Positions 59,739 to 64,000 of a stretch of DNA of 64,000 nt are shown one piece after another. How positions within the stretch are numbered: the stretch's first letter is position 1; every line of letters starts with the position of its first letter. Source of the stretch: Suilimivivens sp963650485 (GTDB lineage Bacteria; Bacillota; Clostridia; Lachnospirales; Lachnospiraceae); NCBI GenBank assembly GCA_963650485.1, contig CAVJLN010000003.1, positions 1 to 64,000 of the forward strand, written 5' to 3'. The position numbers and the translations under genes are program-made. The notes beneath the pieces are model-generated. The model saw only the letters and a list, made by a program, of their open reading frames with translations, searched no databases and was not told where the DNA came from.

Positions 59739-62645
59739 ATGAGTATCAAGTTATCCGACCAGCATGTGCCGGTTGCTAAGATGCGCCCGCGTGAATACAT
59801 TAAAATCCGTGGAGCAGCAGAACATAATTTAAAAAATATCGATGTGGATATCCCGAGAAATGAGCTGGTAGTTCTGACAGGACTGTCAGGTTCTGGCAAA
59901 TCCTCTCTGGCATTTGACACGATTTATGCAGAGGGACAGAGGCGTTACATGGAGTCTCTGTCTTCCTATGCCCGTCAGTTCTTAGGACAGATGGAAAAGC
60001 CGAATGTAGAGAAGATTGAAGGGCTGTCCCCCGCCATTTCCATTGACCAGAAATCAACGAACCGTAACCCGAGATCTACCGTTGGAACCGTAACGGAGAT
60101 CTATGATTATTTCCGTCTGTTATATGCCAGAATCGGTATTCCGCACTGCCCAAGCTGTGGGAAAGAAATCCGTAAGCAGACCGTGGATCAGATGGTGGAT
60201 CAGATTATGGAGCTTCCGGAAAGAACGAAGATCCAGCTTCTGGCACCGGTTGTCCGTGGAAGGAAGGGCGAGCATGCGAAGGTCTTTGAGCGCGCGAAAC
60301 GAAGCGGTTATGTACGTGTCCGTGTGGATGGCAATATGTATGAGCTGTCAGAGGATATTTCTCTGGACAAGAACATCAAGCATAATATTGAAATTGTCGT
60401 AGACCGTCTGGTGATCAAGCCGGAGATTGAACGCAGACTTACCGATTCCATTGAGAATGTCCTGGCATTGGCCGAGGGACTTCTGATGGTGGATGTGATT
60501 GGTGGGGAAACCATCAATTTCAGCCAGAGCTTTTCCTGTCCGGATTGTGGAATCAGTATTTCAGAGATTGAGCCGAGAAGCTTTTCCTTCAATAATCCGT
60601 TCGGCGCCTGTCCGGTCTGCTTTGGTCTTGGATATAAGATGGAGTTTGATCCGGAACTGATGATTCCGGATAAGAAGCTGAGTATTAATGAGGGTGCCAT
60701 TCAGGTGATGGGGTGGCAGTCGAGTAAGGATGAGGGAAGCTTTACCAATGCGGTTCTGCGCGCACTTTCGAAAGAATATAAGTTCAGTCTGGATACTCCG
60801 ATTGAGAAGCTGCCCAAGGACATTTATGACATGCTGATCTACGGAACGAACGGAAGGGAAGTGAAGGTGCATTATAAGGGACAGCGTGGAGAAGGAATCT
60901 ATCCGATTGCTTTTGAAGGAATTATTAAGAATACTGAGAAGCGGTACCGTGAAACGGGTTCGGATATTATGAAGCAGGAATATGAAACCTTTATGCGCAT
61001 TACACCGTGTAAGGAATGTAACGGAATGCGTCTTAAGAAGGAATCCTTAAGCGTGACGGTGTGTGGTAAGAATATTTATGAGATCACCTCTATGCCGATC
61101 TGTGATCTGAATGAGTTTTTGCAGAATATGGAGCTTACCGCGCAGCAGCAGATCATTGGAAAACAGGTATTAAAGGAGATTAAGGCGAGAGTTGGCTTTC
61201 TTGTGGATGTTGGTCTGGATTATCTGTCGCTTTCGAGAGCAACGGGAACTCTGTCCGGCGGGGAAGCACAGCGTATCCGTCTGGCAACACAGATTGGTTC
61301 CGGACTTGTGGGTGTGTGCTATATTCTCGATGAGCCGAGCATCGGTCTTCATCAGAAGGATAACGATAAGCTGTTAAATACCCTGAAGAACTTAAGGGAT
61401 CTTGGGAATACTCTGATCGTGGTAGAACATGATGAGGATACCATGCTGGAAGCTGATGACATTGTGGATATCGGTCCAGGTGCTGGCTCTCATGGTGGAG
61501 AAGTGGTGGCACATGGAACTGCCGAAGAGATCATGAAGGTCGAAGGATCTCTGACCGGTCAGTATTTAAGCGGCAGAATGCAGATTCCGGTTCCACAGAC
61601 ACGCCGTAAGCCGAAGGACTGGCTTAAGATCACCGGTGCACAGGAGAACAACTTAAAGAACATTGATGTGAAGATCCCGCTGGGTGTATTTACCTGTGTT
61701 ACGGGCGTATCCGGATCCGGCAAGAGTTCTCTGGTAAATGAGATTCTGTATAAGACACTGGCAAGAGAACTGAACCGGGCGAGAACCATTCCGGGTAAGC
61801 ATAAGAATATTACAGGAGTCAAGAAACTGGATAAGGTAATTGACATTGACCAGTCCCCGATCGGACGTACTCCCCGTTCCAATCCGGCAACCTATACCGG
61901 AGTTTTTGACCAGATCCGTGACCTGTTTGCGGGAACACCGGATGCCAAGGCACGCGGCTACAAGAAGGGACGTTTCAGCTTTAATGTCAAGGGAGGCCGC
62001 TGTGAGAACTGTGGTGGTGACGGTATCATCAAGATTGAAATGCATTTTCTTCCGGATGTGTATGTGCCGTGTGAGGTCTGCGGTGGCAAACGGTATAACC
62101 GTGAAACGCTGGAAGTGAAATATAAAGGAAAGAATATCTATGATATTCTGGATATGACCGTGGAAGAGGCTGTGCCGTTTTTTGAGAATGTGCCGTCGAT
62201 CCGCAACAAGATCGAAACCCTGAATGATGTCGGACTTTCTTATATTAAACTGGGACAGCCTTCCACGACATTGTCCGGTGGGGAAGCACAGCGGATCAAG
62301 CTGGCAACGGAATTGAGCCGGAGAAGTACCGGAAATACCATTTATATTCTGGATGAGCCGACAACCGGACTTCACTTCGCAGATGTGCACAAGCTGGTAG
62401 AGATTCTGCAGCGTCTGACCGATAATGGCAATACGGTTGTCGTCATCGAGCATAATCTGGATGTCATTAAGACGGCAGACTATATTATTGATATGGGGCC
62501 GGACGGAGGTGACCGTGGCGGAACGGTTGTAACCTGCGGTACTCCGGAGGAAGTTGCAGAGCATCCCACGTCTTATACCGGAAAATATGTGAAGAAAATG
62601 CTGGCAAGATATAAAGAAAATGTGGAGAAATACCGAAATAATTAA
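59739..62645 (+). CDS. uvrA: UvrABC system protein A
   Basis: 968 aa. Two ABC ATPase modules (Walker A GLSGSGKSSLAF near residue 45 and GVSGSGKSSLV near 655; signatures LSGGEAQRIRLA and LSGGEAQRIKLA) and zinc modules CPSCGKEI, CPDCGISISEIEPRSFSFN-CPVC and CENCGGDGIIK...CEVCGGKRY. It scans DNA for damage and hands it to UvrB. About 25 residues precede the usual YIKIRGA start; ATG 59739 has AAAAGGAG upstream, so I keep it. Followed by a separate promoter for mreB. Confidence 0.97.
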   Translation: MSIKLSDQHVPVAKMRPREYIKIRGAAEHNLKNIDVDIPRNELVVLTGLSGSGKSSLAFDTIYAEGQRRYMESLSSYARQFLGQMEKPNVEKIEGLSPAISIDQKSTNRNPRSTVGTVTEIYDYFRLLYARIGIPHCPSCGKEIRKQTVDQMVDQIMELPERTKIQLLAPVVRGRKGEHAKVFERAKRSGYVRVRVDGNMYELSEDISLDKNIKHNIEIVVDRLVIKPEIERRLTDSIENVLALAEGLLMVDVIGGETINFSQSFSCPDCGISISEIEPRSFSFNNPFGACPVCFGLGYKMEFDPELMIPDKKLSINEGAIQVMGWQSSKDEGSFTNAVLRALSKEYKFSLDTPIEKLPKDIYDMLIYGTNGREVKVHYKGQRGEGIYPIAFEGIIKNTEKRYRETGSDIMKQEYETFMRITPCKECNGMRLKKESLSVTVCGKNIYEITSMPICDLNEFLQNMELTAQQQIIGKQVLKEIKARVGFLVDVGLDYLSLSRATGTLSGGEAQRIRLATQIGSGLVGVCYILDEPSIGLHQKDNDKLLNTLKNLRDLGNTLIVVEHDEDTMLEADDIVDIGPGAGSHGGEVVAHGTAEEIMKVEGSLTGQYLSGRMQIPVPQTRRKPKDWLKITGAQENNLKNIDVKIPLGVFTCVTGVSGSGKSSLVNEILYKTLARELNRARTIPGKHKNITGVKKLDKVIDIDQSPIGRTPRSNPATYTGVFDQIRDLFAGTPDAKARGYKKGRFSFNVKGGRCENCGGDGIIKIEMHFLPDVYVPCEVCGGKRYNRETLEVKYKGKNIYDILDMTVEEAVPFFENVPSIRNKIETLNDVGLSYIKLGQPSTTLSGGEAQRIKLATELSRRSTGNTIYILDEPTTGLHFADVHKLVEILQRLTDNGNTVVVIEHNLDVIKTADYIIDMGPDGGDRGGTVVTCGTPEEVAEHPTSYTGKYVKKMLARYKENVEKYRNN

Positions 62646-62662
62646 AAATTTATGAAATCCCT

Positions 62663-62690
62663 TTGAAAATATTATGCTATGGGTTATAAT
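62663..62690 (+). promoter_or_regulatory. Promoter of the mreB/mbl gene
   Basis: TTGAAA (62663-62668), 16-nt spacer, TATAAT (62685-62690). The leader is about 30 nt and carries AAAGGGG before ATG 62727. Confidence 0.7.
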
Positions 62691-62726
62691 ATTTCTTGAT
62701 TATCCTGTGAGAATAGAAAGGGGTAC

Positions 62727-63728
62727 ATGAAAATGCAGTACACAGATATCGGTATTGATTTAGGAACAGCAAGTATTCTTGTTTACATCAGAGGAAGAGG
62801 AGTCGTCCTTAAGGAACCCTCTGTTGTTGCTTTTGATAGAGATACAGATAAGATTATGGCAATCGGTGAGGACGCCAGACTGATGCTTGGAAGGACACCG
62901 GGCAATATTATCGCCGTACGTCCTCTGCGTCAGGGTGTTATTTCCGACTACCGTGTCACGGAGCAGATGATGAAATATTTCATTCAGAAAGCCATGGGAC
63001 GGAAGGCATTCCGGAAGCCCCGTATTGCAGTCTGCGTGCCGAGCGGCGTTACCCAGGTAGAGCGGAAAGCCGTTGAAGATGCAACTCTTCAGGCTGGCGC
63101 ACGTGAGGTATCCATTATTGAAGAGCCGATTGCGGCAGCGATTGGTGCAGGAATTGACATTTCCAAGCCCTGTGGAAACATGATTGTGGATATTGGCGGC
63201 GGTACTTCCGATATCGCAGTTATTTCTCTGGGTGGTACGGTTGTCAGTGCATCCATTAAGATCGCCGGTGATGATTTTGATGAGGCGCTTGTCCGCTATA
63301 TGCGTAAGAAACATAATCTTCTGATTGGTGAAAGAACCGCAGAGGATATTAAGATTAAGATTGGTTCCGCTTATAAGCGTGCGGAAGTAGACTACATGGA
63401 TGTCCGCGGACGTAATCTGGTAACCGGTCTGCCGAAGACCATCACCGTTTCCTCCGAGGAAACCGAAGAAGCGCTTCGTGAGGCGACTTCACAGATTATT
63501 GAAACCATCCACAGTGTATTGGAGAAGACTCCTCCGGAACTGGCAGCCGATATTGCAGACCGCGGTATCGTTCTTACCGGTGGTGGTTCCCTGTTGCGTG
63601 GTCTTGAAGATCTCATTGCAGAGAAGACCGGAATCAACACAATGACCGCAGAGGATCCGATGACCGCAGTAGCTATCGGAACCGGTAAGTATGTTGAGTT
63701 TCTGGCAGGTTATAAAGAAGATTTGTAA
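62727..63728 (+). CDS. mreB: MreB/Mbl-type actin-like rod shape protein
   Basis: 333 aa bacterial actin. Phosphate loop 1 DIGIDLGTASILVYI, VCVPSGVTQVERKAV near residue 110, loop 2 MIVDIGGGTSDIAVISLGG near 157 and the adenosine motif VLTGGGSLLRGL near 275. It forms filaments that guide lateral wall synthesis. The following flagellar gene recalls the mbl-flhO-flhP order of B. subtilis, so this is probably the Mbl counterpart. The TAA stop is in the GTAAC of the repeat that follows. Confidence 0.94.
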   Translation: MKMQYTDIGIDLGTASILVYIRGRGVVLKEPSVVAFDRDTDKIMAIGEDARLMLGRTPGNIIAVRPLRQGVISDYRVTEQMMKYFIQKAMGRKAFRKPRIAVCVPSGVTQVERKAVEDATLQAGAREVSIIEEPIAAAIGAGIDISKPCGNMIVDIGGGTSDIAVISLGGTVVSASIKIAGDDFDEALVRYMRKKHNLLIGERTAEDIKIKIGSAYKRAEVDYMDVRGRNLVTGLPKTITVSSEETEEALREATSQIIETIHSVLEKTPPELAADIADRGIVLTGGGSLLRGLEDLIAEKTGINTMTAEDPMTAVAIGTGKYVEFLAGYKEDL

Positions 63729-63806
63729 CTATTCAGAGCCATGCAAAATTGCTTTCTGCGAATGCTTGCATTCAAGCAGAACAGCAATTTTATATGGCGA
63801 AGTAAC
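63725..63806. repeat. Dispersed palindromic repeat with long GAATGC/GCATTC hairpin
   Basis: GTAACTATTCAGAGCCAT then AAAATTGCT...AGCAATTTT, TTCTGC...GCAGAA and GAATGC-TT-GCATTC stems nest in one long hairpin that ends ATGGC. It matches the copy at 15245-15308 in reverse orientation. It supplies the stop of the mreB gene and shares its last GTAAC with the next copy. Confidence 0.8.
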
Positions 63807-63868
63807 CACATGAGTAAAACTCGAGTTGCGTTAGCAACGGTTTTACGAATGTGGTTCTGAATAGTTAC
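63802..63868. repeat. Dispersed palindromic repeat, long class, tandem copy
   Basis: GTAACCACATGAGTAAAAC, TCGAGTTGC, GTTA, GCAACGGTTTTACGAATGTGG, here in pieces, then TTCTGAATAGTTAC. This is the most regular copy in the window: stems GTAAC/GTTAC, CCACAT/ATGTGG, GTAAAAC/GTTTTAC and GTTGC/GCAAC. Confidence 0.85.
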
Positions 63869-63879
63869 GAAGATTTGTG

Positions 63880-63906
63880 ATAACGGTGAAGGTGCCGAAC
63901 AGTTAT
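63880..63906. repeat. Dispersed palindromic repeat, short class
   Basis: ATAACGGTGAAGGTGCCGAACAGTTAT, with the GAAGG spacer. Third element in a row between mreB and the flagellar gene. Confidence 0.7.
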
Positions 63907-63923
63907 GATTAAAGGAGAGCAGG

Positions 63924-64000
63924 ATGGTTAAAGGATTGTATACCGCCTATACAGGTATGATCAATCAGGAACACAGAATGGATGTGCTGACCAACAATCT
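63924..64000 (+). CDS. Flagellar basal-body rod protein (FlgF/FlgG, FlhO-like), 3' truncated by window edge
   Basis: The 25 visible residues begin MVKGLYTAYTGM and continue with NQEHRMDVLTNN, the N-terminal heptad-type helix shared by flagellar axial proteins of the FlgF/FlgG group. AAAGGAG precedes ATG 63924. Position after mreB/mbl recalls flhO of B. subtilis. The gene shows that the organism is probably flagellated. The rest lies outside the window. Confidence 0.88.
   Translation, partial: MVKGLYTAYTGMINQEHRMDVLTNN

Overview
The window looks like a chromosomal segment of a motile, Gram-positive member of the Clostridia, most likely a Roseburia-like Lachnospiraceae. The evidence is a B. 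subtilis-like yaaR-holB-ricT-trmN-rsmI order, an mbl/mreB gene followed by a flagellar rod gene, an spmA homologue, a class B sortase, AT-leaning DNA with strong AGGAGG ribosome binding sites, and a beta-mannoside utilisation locus of the type described in Roseburia intestinalis. No transposase, integrase, phage gene, rRNA or CRISPR array was seen.

Layout. 0-6 kb: initiator tRNA (cut by the window edge), tRNA-Phe, an M13 lipoprotein protease, an ABC exporter and a convergent membrane-anchored GDPD. 6-14.5 kb: HD hydrolase, PLP decarboxylase, pyruvate kinase, guanylate-kinase-like protein, YaaR, HolB, RicT, TrmN-like methylase and RsmI. 14.6-20 kb: two secreted lipoproteins (CAP domain, transglutaminase-like), a five-gene pseudopilus-like operon without ATPase, and a convergent class B sortase. 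20-24.4 kb: SpmA, an ABC-F ATPase and a HipBA toxin-antitoxin pair. 24.4-29.6 kb: two MATE proteins, one fused to an RsbW-like ATPase domain and coupled to a STAS protein, then a small alarmone synthetase and an unrecognised protein. 29.6-36.3 kb: a glycerol/glycerol-3-phosphate oxidation operon ending in a large unknown protein with a cNMP-binding-like N-terminus.

36.4-51.8 kb is the mannoside locus: GH36 alpha-galactosidase, LacI and AraC regulators, an ABC importer (binding protein and two permeases, no ATPase), an epimerase, two GH130 phosphorylases, a CE17-like acetyl esterase, and a GH1 enzyme fused to mannose-6-phosphate isomerase. Imported galactosylated, acetylated manno-oligosaccharides would be trimmed by GH36 and the esterase, shortened by phosphorolysis, and mannobiose epimerised to mannosyl-glucose and phosphorolysed. 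After a phosphomannomutase step that is not encoded here, the isomerase domain would deliver fructose-6-phosphate. No endo-mannanase lies in the window. Directly downstream is a soluble protein joining a LacI-type sugar-binding fold, a degenerate GGDEF and an intact EAL domain, so carbohydrate sensing may feed into c-di-GMP turnover.

54.6-64 kb holds an aminotransferase, UppP, a histone-H1-like small protein, UvrB-UvrA, MreB/Mbl and the start of a flagellar rod gene. A dispersed family of palindromic repeats (ends GTAAC...GTTAC) sits between genes across the whole window and often supplies the stop codon of the upstream gene.
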